Shown: positions 36,702-44,441 of the stretch, in pieces
Layout: each line of letters begins with the position of its first letter
Numbering within the stretch: position 1 is the first letter of the stretch
Assembly: GCF_020076305.1 (NCBI RefSeq)
Contig: NZ_JAIQXE010000001.1
Location: 744,001 to 808,000 of the forward strand
Direction: 5' to 3'
DNA from: Flavihumibacter profundi
GTDB taxonomy: Bacteria > Bacteroidota > Bacteroidia > Chitinophagales > Chitinophagaceae
DNA length: 64,000 nucleotides
Notes under the pieces: generated by a model
What the model was told of the DNA's origin: nothing
The model's database searches: none
Seen by the model: the letters and a program-made list of their open reading frames with translations, nothing else
Made by a program: the position numbers and the translations under genes

Positions 36702-37454
36702 TTATTGGGCGAGGTAGCCGCCATCAACGTTATAATAGGCACCTGTAACGAATGAAGCTTTATCTGAATTAAGCCATAAAGCCAGTTCAGCTACTTCTTC
36801 AGCAGTTCCCAATCTTCCAATAGGGTGAAGTGCGGCTAATGCTTTCAAAGTTGGCTCATCCAGGGATTTGCTCAATAATGGCGTCATTATATAACCCGGA
36901 CCAATAGAATTTATCCGGATATTCTGGTTGGCATATTCCAGCGCAGAGGCTTCTGTGAGGCCTATAACACCATGTTTGGCTGCCACATAAGCGGCCGATC
37001 CTTTTGCGCCTACTTTACCCAGGATGGAAGCAATATTCACAATGCTGCCTCCACCGGAAGAAAGTATTGCCGGGATCTGGTAACGAAGGCCATAAAATAC
37101 ACCAGAGAGATTTATTGAAATTACTTTGTCCCAGCCATCAATGGGATATTCGCCAACAAATTGGATAGGACCGCCAATACCGGCATTGTTAACGGCAATA
37201 TGCAATCCGCCAAATTTTTTAACTGCTTGCGCTACAACATTTTTCCCGTCTTCAGGTTTTGATGTGTCCGCTTTTACAAAAATAGCTTCCCCGCCTTTCG
37301 CAGTTATTTGCGCTACAGTTTCATTTCCACCTTTTTCATCAACATCGGAAGCAACAATTTTTGCACCCTCTGTTGCATATAACAGCGCAATGGCCCTGCC
37401 AATACCAGAGCCTGCCCCGGTAATAATGGCTACTTTATTGTTTAAACTTTTCAT
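36702..37454 (-). CDS. Short-chain dehydrogenase/reductase (SDR)
   Basis: 250 aa classical SDR. The cofactor loop is TGAGSGIG (12-19), with ASDVDEKGG after strand 2. Asp38 there suggests NAD(H) preference. NNAG lies at 89-92, and the catalytic Ser143-Tyr156-Lys160 are in the usual arrangement (YVAAK). The C-terminus FVTGAYYNVDGGYLAQ is standard. It could detoxify or oxidise a carbonyl or alcohol. It is separated from the dioxygenase gene by 112 bp, so it may have its own promoter within the redox cluster. Confidence 0.92.
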   Translation of the reverse strand: MKSLNNKVAIITGAGSGIGRAIALLYATEGAKIVASDVDEKGGNETVAQITAKGGEAIFVKADTSKPEDGKNVVAQAVKKFGGLHIAVNNAGIGGPIQFVGEYPIDGWDKVISINLSGVFYGLRYQIPAILSSGGGSIVNIASILGKVGAKGSAAYVAAKHGVIGLTEASALEYANQNIRINSIGPGYIMTPLLSKSLDEPTLKALAALHPIGRLGTAEEVAELALWLNSDKASFVTGAYYNVDGGYLAQ

Positions 37455-37566
37455 AACAATGGTTTTATATTCAACAACCTGAAAATGAATGGTAAAAGGT
37501 TTTCCGTAACAGAAAAAGCAGTTACTATAATTTACGACTTATTTTCAAGTCTGCGATAATATATTT

Positions 37567-38415
37567 TCAATTAACCTGTGCCTGGCCCAACCTGACTGAA
37601 GTCATTGTCAGTGCTCCTGCAACTGCCCTGTCATTAAAGAAGGAAACACCATCGCCAGCGCCTTTTAATCCTAATGTATACAATAGTGGCAGGTAATGTT
37701 CTGGAGTGGGAATGGAAAGCAGGGCATCTCTTCCTAAACCGGCGTAATTGATAAGTGATTTATGGTCGCCATTTGCAATCAGGGTTTTAAAAGTTTCATT
37801 CATTTTCAATGCCCAGTCATATCCAAATCCCGGTTCATCTAATTTATCCCAGGCTACCATCCTCAGGTTATGGACCATATTACCGCTTCCGATAATCAGC
37901 ACGCCTTTTTTCCTCAAATCAAATAACTCCTTTGCCAATTCATAATGGTACTGTGGACTTTTTGTATAATCAATGCTTAATTGCAGGACGGGGATATTGG
38001 CCTCCGGGTACATGTGCCTTACTACCGTCCAGGCACCATGGTCAAGTCCCCAGTCATGATCCAGTTCCGCTTTTACGGAATGAATAAGAGAAGCGGTTTC
38101 CATTGCCAGTACCGGATTGCCGGGTGCTTTATATTGTACGTCGTACAAGGCTTTCGGGAAACCTCCAAAATCATGGATCGTTTTCGGGAAGTCCATAGCA
38201 GTTACCAGTGTGCCTTTGCTCAACCAGTGGGCTGATATTACGAGCACTGCTGATGGGGTAGGGATTTCTTTTGCAAGCTGCGTCCAGCGCTGGCTGAATT
38301 CATTGTCCTGGATTCCGTTCATTGGGGAACCATGACCAACAAATAAGACTGGCATCAGGTGTTCCTGCTCCGGCAGGTCACTTGTAAATTTATTAAATGA
38401 TGATATTGTAGTCAT
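37567..38415 (-). CDS. ygiD: 4,5-DOPA extradiol dioxygenase family protein
   Basis: 282 aa. LigB-type class III extradiol dioxygenase: VLFVGHGSPMNG (His28), LVISAHWLSKGT (His63), HDFGGFPKALYDVQYKAPG in two parts, VLQLSIDY and IGSGNMVHNLR. The three histidines bind a divalent metal, Zn in the E. coli homologue YgiD and Fe in plant DODA. The enzyme opens catecholic rings. In Bacteroidota this gene is often grouped with pirin and DoxX genes, as here, suggesting handling of quinone or catechol-type electrophiles. Confidence 0.9.
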   Translation of the reverse strand: MTTISSFNKFTSDLPEQEHLMPVLFVGHGSPMNGIQDNEFSQRWTQLAKEIPTPSAVLVISAHWLSKGTLVTAMDFPKTIHDFGGFPKALYDVQYKAPGNPVLAMETASLIHSVKAELDHDWGLDHGAWTVVRHMYPEANIPVLQLSIDYTKSPQYHYELAKELFDLRKKGVLIIGSGNMVHNLRMVAWDKLDEPGFGYDWALKMNETFKTLIANGDHKSLINYAGLGRDALLSIPTPEHYLPLLYTLGLKGAGDGVSFFNDRAVAGALTMTSVRLGQAQVN

Positions 38416-38445
38416 AGTTGTAGATTGAAATGTTTTACATACATA

Positions 38446-38916
38446 TTAACTATAGATACTTATAGTAGGATCTTCAATGGTTTTGTGGTTGTAAGCAGGC
38501 TTCTGTAACCTTTGTGTTAAAAGGTTGTCGATGGAATATTTGCCACTACCTTTTAAGAGTAAAATAATATAGGCAACCAGGTAAAGCACTGCTAATTCTT
38601 TTATTGCAAACGGATCTGCTGCATGGATATAAAATACTGCCACCAACATGGTTATAATCAGTGGGATCACAGCAAGTCTTGTTCCAAACCCGATAAGGAT
38701 TAACAGGGAACAAAATACTTCAGAGAATACAGCAATGGAAAGCGACGAAGTTGCATCCAGGCCGAATAAGGCAGGGAACTGGACATTACCTGAAAGCAGG
38801 GATGCGAATTTTGGAATGCCATGGCTTAACATTAAAGCTGCAATAAGAATTCTTAAGAGTAACACAGCAATATCCGATATTGCTGTGTTATGGTTTACGT
38901 TAAACAGGGATTTCAT
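38446..38916 (-). CDS. DoxX family membrane protein
   Basis: 156 aa with four membrane helices. LLRILIAALMLSHGIPKFASL and VFSEVFCSLLILIGFGTRLAVIPL are typical DoxX signatures, in which the G-x-x-K/H helix start is conserved. DoxX proteins are linked to thiol or quinone redox homeostasis. The gene lies 30 bp before the dioxygenase gene and 28 bp after the YceI gene, all on one strand. Confidence 0.92.
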   Translation of the reverse strand: MKSLFNVNHNTAISDIAVLLLRILIAALMLSHGIPKFASLLSGNVQFPALFGLDATSSLSIAVFSEVFCSLLILIGFGTRLAVIPLIITMLVAVFYIHAADPFAIKELAVLYLVAYIILLLKGSGKYSIDNLLTQRLQKPAYNHKTIEDPTISIYS

Positions 38917-38944
38917 GTCTGATGAATTTTATTATTTGATAAGT

Positions 38945-39517
38945 TTAGTTTTTTGCGAATTCTCCGTCTGCCTTGATCGTTACTTTATCACTGATCATAG
39001 GAGCGGGGAAGCCCGGACCTACATTAAAGTCAGACCTGTTTATGGTGCCTGATAGTTGGAACCCGGCAACTTTCGCCTTGGACATAGGGTTTTCGGTTGT
39101 TCCCCTGTAGGTAAGGTCCATGGTTACTTGTTTGGTAACACCGTGAATGGTCAGGTTGCCTGTAACGATGAATTTATCTTTACCGTTTTCTTTCAGCGAA
39201 GTGCTTTTGAAATTTATTGTCGGGTATTTCGCAGCATCAAAGAAATCGGCGCTTTTCAGGTGGTTGTTCCTTGCTTCAACCCTTGTATCAATGGAGGCAA
39301 CATTTGCCGTTAATTCAAAAACTGCATCGCTGAAATCTGGCTTTGAAGAAGTAACAATGGCTTCAAAATCATTGAAAGTGCCGGATACATCTGAGATGCC
39401 GAGGTGTGTTACTGTAAAGCCTAATTGGGAATGCGGCTTGTCATTTTTCCAGGTATCCAATGTTGTAAATGCTGTTAATGCTAAAACTGCCGAAAGAATA
39501 ATTGTGAACTTTTTCAT
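38945..39517 (-). CDS. YceI family periplasmic lipid/quinone-binding protein
   Basis: 190 aa with a signal peptide (about 1-18). The YceI lipocalin-like pattern is complete: HSQLGFTVTHLGISDVSGTF, ASIDTRVEARNNHLKSADFFDAAKYP, FIVTGNLTIHGVTKQVTMDLTY (each quoted in part). YceI proteins bind polyisoprenoids or quinones in a beta-barrel. In this cluster it may carry or protect a quinone. Confidence 0.93.
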   Translation of the reverse strand: MKKFTIILSAVLALTAFTTLDTWKNDKPHSQLGFTVTHLGISDVSGTFNDFEAIVTSSKPDFSDAVFELTANVASIDTRVEARNNHLKSADFFDAAKYPTINFKSTSLKENGKDKFIVTGNLTIHGVTKQVTMDLTYRGTTENPMSKAKVAGFQLSGTINRSDFNVGPGFPAPMISDKVTIKADGEFAKN

Positions 39518-39555
39518 TTTTATTTTATTTATGGTTTTGAGAGAAATGGGAAATT

Positions 39556-40176
39556 TTACTTGTTTAATTGAAGGATCTTTATAAGCTGCATATTTTCCAA
39601 TATCCTGCTTGCTGAAAGGTCACCGGCAATGATTGGATAGAATCCTGCCGTATTTACTAATTCACTCACTATTTCAAGTGCTTCCGGATCATTGCCTGCA
39701 ATAAAAGAGCCTGTATGTGTGGCAGCAGGTACTGTTTTTGGAAAATCAGCTGCGAAAATGGTATTGAAGGCTTTAATCACTTTTGAGTGGGGAAGTAGCT
39801 TTTGTAATTCTTCTGCCGCACTGCTGCCGGGTGGTGTAACCAATCCGTCGAATGTATCATTCAGGGGGTTGGCTATACTGATGACGATTTTCTGGTTTGC
39901 CACTTCCTTTATTCGGTCAGCCACTTCTTTTTCTGCCGGATAAGGAATGGCTGAAATGATGATATCCGCTTCCCAACTCGCCGTGTAGCTACAGGTAATA
40001 GGAGCAACATCAGCATCCGGATGCAACCGGAGAATAGTTAGCTCCAATTTTTTTAATTTACTCTCATCCTTACCAAAAAGCAGTAAACGGTAATTGCCTT
40101 TAGCGAGGCTTTTGGAGATGGCCGATCCCATATTTCCTGTGGCTCCGATGATGGCTATTGTTTGCCTGGTTTGCAT
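39556..40176 (-). CDS. NAD(P)-binding F420-reductase-like protein
   Basis: 206 aa. The N-terminal Rossmann fold reads IAIIGATGNMGSAISKSL (GxxGNMG at 14-20), followed by DIIISAIPYPAEKEVADRI and KVIKAFNTIFAADFPKT, a pattern of the NADPH-dependent F420 reductase/NAD-binding family (CPASE). Members in Bacteroidota probably work with NADP rather than F420. It is first in the redox cluster and carries upstream a Bacteroidota -7 element and an FNR-like box. Confidence 0.85.
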   Translation of the reverse strand: MQTRQTIAIIGATGNMGSAISKSLAKGNYRLLLFGKDESKLKKLELTILRLHPDADVAPITCSYTASWEADIIISAIPYPAEKEVADRIKEVANQKIVISIANPLNDTFDGLVTPPGSSAAEELQKLLPHSKVIKAFNTIFAADFPKTVPAATHTGSFIAGNDPEALEIVSELVNTAGFYPIIAGDLSASRILENMQLIKILQLNK

Positions 40177-40198
40177 ATCAATATTTAATTTGATACTG

Positions 40199-40206
40199 CA
40201 AAGCTA
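40199..40206 (-). promoter_or_regulatory. -7 element for the redox cluster
   Basis: The minus strand reads TAGCTTTG, a full match to the Bacteroidota -7 consensus TAnnTTTG, 22 bp before the start codon at 40176. No TTTG is found at the -33 position, as expected of a promoter that needs an activator. The FNR-like box lies further upstream. Confidence 0.6.
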
Positions 40207-40252
40207 CAATGGCAGGCAGGCCTCATCCATTGTGTTAAGGCAAGAAATTACG

Positions 40253-40266
40253 TTGACATTTGTCAA
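40253..40266. promoter_or_regulatory. FNR/CRP-type box TTGAC-N4-GTCAA
   Basis: A perfect inverted repeat TTGACATTTGTCAA has the 5-4-5 layout of FNR, DNR and NnrR sites (TTGAT-N4-ATCAA and variants). It lies 26 bp after the stop of the Crp/Fnr gene and about 66 bp upstream of the predicted transcription start of the redox cluster. That distance is suited to class I activation. A further TTTGAC half-site is at 40275-40280. Confidence 0.6.
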
Positions 40267-40291
40267 TGAAAACGTTTGACGAAAAGCAAGG

Positions 40292-40870
40292 TTATTTTGA
40301 TTTTATTTTCCTGCGGGCACGGCTTAAGGTTTCAGGCGTGAGTCCCATATGGGAAGCGATCATGTGCTGGGGAAATCGCTGAACAAGTTCGGGGTAGAGC
40401 TGGGTAAAATTGGCATACCTTTCTTCAGGCGACAAGGTGTTTACTGAAGTAAGCCGCTTTTGCAATGCAAGGTAAGCACCTGTTACCTGCAGCCGGAGAT
40501 ATGTTTCGTATTTGGGCAGCTTCCGTAGTAATTCTTCGTGGGCAGATTTGCTGAGCAGAACTAATTCGGAATCTTCCACAGCATCTATATTGTAAGTGGC
40601 AGGTTCGCCGGTCAGGAAACTGTACAAATCAGAAATTGTCCAGCCTTCGATAGCAAACTGGATTATTTGTTCATTACCATTTTCGGCGATTGAATATTCC
40701 CTCAAAGCACCTTTCTCTACAAAGGCAATTGATTTGCAAACATCGCCTTCCTGCAGCAGGTATTGTTTCCTGCGAAGTTTTTTGGGAGTGAGGTATGTTT
40801 TAATCATTTCCTCCTCCTCGTGGGTAAGGGGAACCTTTTCATTGAATTTCCGGAAGAATAACTCGTACAT
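40292..40870 (-). CDS. Crp/Fnr-family transcription regulator
   Basis: 192 aa. An N-terminal cyclic-nucleotide-binding-like beta-roll (RRKQYLLQEGDVCKSIAFVEKGALREYS) is followed by a long dimer helix and a C-terminal winged helix (FPQHMIASHMGLTPETLSRARRKI). The recognition helix contains S-x-x-x-R as in Crp/Fnr proteins. No N-terminal FNR cysteine cluster is present, so it does not carry an Fe-S sensor of the E. coli type. The FNR-like box directly downstream, in front of the redox cluster, is its most probable target. Confidence 0.92.
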   Translation of the reverse strand: MYELFFRKFNEKVPLTHEEEEMIKTYLTPKKLRRKQYLLQEGDVCKSIAFVEKGALREYSIAENGNEQIIQFAIEGWTISDLYSFLTGEPATYNIDAVEDSELVLLSKSAHEELLRKLPKYETYLRLQVTGAYLALQKRLTSVNTLSPEERYANFTQLYPELVQRFPQHMIASHMGLTPETLSRARRKIKSK

Positions 40871-40878
40871 GCAGCAAT

Positions 40879-41631
40879 TTAAATCAGGTTTTCAAGTTGG
40901 ATCCATGCTATTGGAAGGTATTCCAGCATTACCCAGCCAATTAATGCAGTTAGCATAGCCCCGCTGATTAACCGGACCCAAAAGTAACGCAAGTGGATCC
41001 GTTTAAAAAAATCAAAGGAGAACCAGAAGTTATATAGCGAGGAAAGAATGGCCTGCCATAAAAAAACATCGGTAGACAAAATGTCGACTTTTAAAACAGC
41101 ACCAAATAAAATATCGCTCACCAACAACATCATAAAATAGGTGCCGCCACCGAAAATTGAAACGGCTACAATTTCCGGGAAATTAAACCTTGGCTTGCCT
41201 AACAACAAATATTCTATCAATGAGGAAACTATAACAAGTGGTATAAGAAATAGGGTAAAATGCTTTCTTAACAAGGCGTTGGCATGATCGCGCAAATTAT
41301 ATGCAACAAGACTTAGTTCAGTGAGCTGGTAATGGTAATGATTTACGACAAGGTTATGGATTATAATATAAATGCCTGTCCAGATGAGAAAGTAACTAAT
41401 TGGTTTTTGGTATTTTTTTCTCTTCCCTGCTAAATAATTTAAAGAAGTCTGGCCTGGCCTGATTATAAAATTCCAGGTTGTATACAAAAACCCTTTTTCA
41501 AGGTGCGTGAAAAAATGAAATGTTTCTTCCGCTAAAACCGGGACAGTGATTTTTTGGACAGTAGATTTCTGTCCGCAATTCGGACAGAAATTCCCTTCAA
41601 ATGACTCGCCGCAATTTAAACAGGTAATCAA
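40879..41631 (-). CDS. DUF3667 membrane protein with N-terminal zinc ribbon
   Basis: 250 aa. The N-terminus has a two-CxxC zinc ribbon (Cys4, Cys7, Cys16, Cys19; CLNCGESFEGNFCPNCGQ). Next comes a conserved helix with TTWNFIIRPGQTSLNYLAGKRKKY in parts, where RPG and the YLxGKRKxYxxP pattern are the DUF3667 marker, then about four membrane helices. The function is unknown. It lies 8 bp before the Crp/Fnr gene and probably shares its message. Confidence 0.9.
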   Translation of the reverse strand: MITCLNCGESFEGNFCPNCGQKSTVQKITVPVLAEETFHFFTHLEKGFLYTTWNFIIRPGQTSLNYLAGKRKKYQKPISYFLIWTGIYIIIHNLVVNHYHYQLTELSLVAYNLRDHANALLRKHFTLFLIPLVIVSSLIEYLLLGKPRFNFPEIVAVSIFGGGTYFMMLLVSDILFGAVLKVDILSTDVFLWQAILSSLYNFWFSFDFFKRIHLRYFWVRLISGAMLTALIGWVMLEYLPIAWIQLENLI

Positions 41632-41678
41632 GGCGAAAAATTTGCTTAAATATAATTAAAAAAATCGCGGCTTAACTT

Positions 41679-42293
41679 TTACCATTCCATAAACTTCCAG
41701 CGAAGCTGGATTTGAAGAGACATGGAGACATCTTTCGTTTCAAAAGCATTCAATAATTTTATTTCTCCTGCTAAACCGACTTTATCATTGATGGGATATT
41801 CATAAGATCCGGCGGCCATCCAGCCCACGCTGAAAGTTTTTGATTTTGTCTGTCCTTCATAATCAAGTTTTGAAGTAATAAAATAGCCGCCGGGACCTGC
41901 AAAAATATTAATGCGTTTTGTAATTGGCATAGAGAATACAAGCAGCAGCGGAACTGCCTGTACAACTACATTACCGGATATCGAATCCTGGATTTTATAG
42001 GAATAAAAATTTGTAATTCCTGTTTCAAGCCCGACTTTTAGCAGGTGATCAGGGTACCACATAACTCTTAAGGTTCCCGTTGGATGTATCCTGGAAACCT
42101 GTGATTTTACATCAGAGGGCGTACCGGGATTTGCCAGGTAAAAGGAAACTCCCCCGCCGGCAAAGACATTCAGGGAATATATCCCCCTTTTACCTTCTGC
42201 TTCAATACCGCTTTTGTCCTGCGCCATGGAAGGGACATGAATGAATTGCAGCAATACTATCCAACTGATGCAGTATAGGTTATTCTTTGACAT
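41679..42293 (-). CDS. Hypothetical exported protein, outer-membrane beta-barrel-like
   Basis: 204 aa from the ATG at 42293; an upstream ATG at 42308 would add five residues. A signal peptide ends near SMAQ. The body alternates polar and hydrophobic residues in beta-strand style (YSLNVFAGGGVSFYL, KVGLETGITNFYSY, INIFAGPGGYFITSK, KVGLAGEIKLLNAF) and ends in aromatic residues (LRWKFMEW), as in small barrels of the OmpW or porin kind. No specific family was recognised. The start overlaps the GDPD gene by 14 bp. Confidence 0.65.
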   Translation of the reverse strand: MSKNNLYCISWIVLLQFIHVPSMAQDKSGIEAEGKRGIYSLNVFAGGGVSFYLANPGTPSDVKSQVSRIHPTGTLRVMWYPDHLLKVGLETGITNFYSYKIQDSISGNVVVQAVPLLLVFSMPITKRINIFAGPGGYFITSKLDYEGQTKSKTFSVGWMAAGSYEYPINDKVGLAGEIKLLNAFETKDVSMSLQIQLRWKFMEW

Positions 42294-43554
42294 AATAATA
42301 ATAGGCAACTAGTGATGGATAATTTGAAAGGATCCCATTGAAATAACCCTCATTGATAAATTGACTTATGTAATCAGGAACATCAAGCGTCCATACAAAA
42401 GCCCTTCGACCTTCCGCCTGTACCTGCTTTACAAGATCGTTTTGCAGTCCTAAAGTCCACCGTGGAGCCCATACCTGGGCATTTATATCAACTACATCCT
42501 CAGGCGATAGTTCGCATGCGGAGGGGATAGAATCATAATTGGGTAATTCCTTGAATTTGGCCAATTGATCCTCTCCGGGCAGGCCGATGACTATTTCAAG
42601 GGAACGTCCCATGGCTTTGGCTTTTTGCAGGTATTCAGCTTGTAAATTCCTCATCGAAGTAAGTGAATCATCATGTTTTGTATCCAGCCATACAAAATGC
42701 AGATTCGTATTATTTAAAACCGTTTCCAAAGCCTGCCTTAAAGTGGGAATCTTTTCACCATCAATTAATGAAACCAGGCTGTTTAATTGCGCATAACTAT
42801 AATCCTCAATAGCACCTACCAGTCCGTTTTTTTGGATAAGCCTAAGGTTAAGGGTGTTATCATGATAAAGAATCGGAACGCCATCCCTGGTGAGCCTGAC
42901 ATCTAATTCAATGCCGGTTGCACCTAGCTGGCTGGCATATTTAATCATTCCGATTGAATTTTCTGAATACGGCATATGGTCGGAAGTCCGACCGCCTGAT
43001 CGATGGGCCAGTATTTCTAAAGGGGTCCCTTTATATACTGGCCTTTGGTAAGTAAGGACCAATTTATTGGATGGTGAATCCTGGCCATTGCCAAACATTC
43101 CACTTATCACAATACTGTCTTTGCCAATTTCCGGAAGCGGGCTTAGCAGTTGCTTGGCACCATTGTTTGCGCCAATACTAAACCGGGCAATACCTGTTTG
43201 CGTATTGGTGAGCTTCCGCCAATATCCATTTAAAAGAATGGAATCCCCCAGTACTTTACCTTCTACAGTAAAATAGGCGATGTCTTTGGAACAAAAAACA
43301 GACAGGTAATAGGTTGTGTCCAATCCCTCTGCCACATAGCTCCACTTCAATACGACCTGCTCGCCAAAAACGGATGCGCCATCGGTAACTTTATAAATGC
43401 CTTCCATGGCTTCGCGGCTTTGCTTTGGCATGGGGTTGGCGCCAGGTGAATCAAATAATGGCCAGTCTGTATCCGGCACAGGTGCTTCAAGCTCTTTCCT
43501 GCAGGAAAATAGCGCCATGGATAAACATAATATGAAGCAGTATCTTAGAATCAT
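42280..43554 (-). CDS. Glycerophosphodiester phosphodiesterase domain lipoprotein
   Basis: 424 aa lipoprotein (MALFSC, Cys18). The N-terminal about 190 residues form an unassigned beta-rich domain. The GDPD catalytic domain starts near 195: ILAHRSGG (His and Arg of the active site), YSENSIGMI, GIELDVRLTRDGVPILYHDNTL in two parts (Glu, Asp and His ligands) and WTLDVPDYISQFINEGYFNGILSNYP at the end. GDPD enzymes cut glycerophosphodiesters to glycerol-3-phosphate. The gene overlaps its upstream neighbour by 4 bp and its downstream neighbour, suggesting one message for three envelope proteins. Confidence 0.9.
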   Translation of the reverse strand: MILRYCFILCLSMALFSCRKELEAPVPDTDWPLFDSPGANPMPKQSREAMEGIYKVTDGASVFGEQVVLKWSYVAEGLDTTYYLSVFCSKDIAYFTVEGKVLGDSILLNGYWRKLTNTQTGIARFSIGANNGAKQLLSPLPEIGKDSIVISGMFGNGQDSPSNKLVLTYQRPVYKGTPLEILAHRSGGRTSDHMPYSENSIGMIKYASQLGATGIELDVRLTRDGVPILYHDNTLNLRLIQKNGLVGAIEDYSYAQLNSLVSLIDGEKIPTLRQALETVLNNTNLHFVWLDTKHDDSLTSMRNLQAEYLQKAKAMGRSLEIVIGLPGEDQLAKFKELPNYDSIPSACELSPEDVVDINAQVWAPRWTLGLQNDLVKQVQAEGRRAFVWTLDVPDYISQFINEGYFNGILSNYPSLVAYYYYVKE

Positions 43555-44291
43555 AAAATAAATCCCACGGTTATTTCAGGATAAAATAGTTGCCGGTCAA
43601 ACGTTTCGAAAAGCGACCAGGTCTGCCAATAGAAATTGCTGTATATGGCCCTTAAGCCAAGGGTTAAATTCTTCTTTTTATAAAAAGGCTGTTCAAGGTA
43701 AATACCGGTAGACCAACCGGACAAAGTGTTATGGCTTTTGGAAACTTCCAGTCCGCCGACACTGGAATGATAACTTAAATTTACAATTGCCTCTGTTTTC
43801 CATGTTACTAATAATTGTTCCTTCACCCGGTAACCAAGGGAAATATTCGGATAATTTAACCATCCATTCGCGGTCGTATTAAAATCCCCGACTTTCAGCA
43901 CACCAAACCACCAGCCGATGTCATCTCCAAGGGAAAAAGAAAACCTGTTATTGATTACATGCGCCCATCTTGGCCCGATCGACAGGTGATTTTGCACGAC
44001 CTGGAAAATAAGCTGGCCATCCAGGTAAAATCCTTTATCAATTTTCCGGATTACATGGTAATCCCCGGCAGGAGCCCTCACCTGGGCTTCTTCTGAGATA
44101 TCCTGTGGCCATAAAGTGAGCGAAAATCCAATAGAAGAATGCCATTTTTTTGCCTGCATCGGATAGGGGAAATACAAATAGGATTGAGAAGTTGAATCTG
44201 TTTTTATTTGCCCCGAAACAAGACCAGGCAGAAAAAAAACAGCAAGAACCACCAATTGACAAACCAGGCGGAATTTAAAATTGTAGCTCAA
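43551..44291 (-). CDS. Hypothetical exported protein, beta-barrel-like
   Basis: 246 aa with a signal peptide ending near LVSGQ. Beta-strand-like segments run through the chain (SIGFSLTLWPQDI, FYLDGQLIFQVVQNHLSIGPRWAHV, GWLNYPNISLGYRV, TGIYLEQPFYKKKNLTLGLRA) and it ends YPEITVGFIL. It looks like an outer-membrane barrel, but no family was recognised. It overlaps the GDPD start by 4 bp. Confidence 0.6.
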   Translation of the reverse strand: MSYNFKFRLVCQLVVLAVFFLPGLVSGQIKTDSTSQSYLYFPYPMQAKKWHSSIGFSLTLWPQDISEEAQVRAPAGDYHVIRKIDKGFYLDGQLIFQVVQNHLSIGPRWAHVINNRFSFSLGDDIGWWFGVLKVGDFNTTANGWLNYPNISLGYRVKEQLLVTWKTEAIVNLSYHSSVGGLEVSKSHNTLSGWSTGIYLEQPFYKKKNLTLGLRAIYSNFYWQTWSLFETFDRQLFYPEITVGFIL

Positions 44292-44441
44292 TACTTCTAA
44301 TTAAAATTTAACCACTAAGTATTTTATACAAAACTGCAGTTTATAGTTCGCTATTTTTATAATATCAGGCAATCAATTTTATGATTTTTGTCAGGCAATA
44401 CGATATCAATCCACTCTAAATATAAAGGCGGCATTTGCCTT

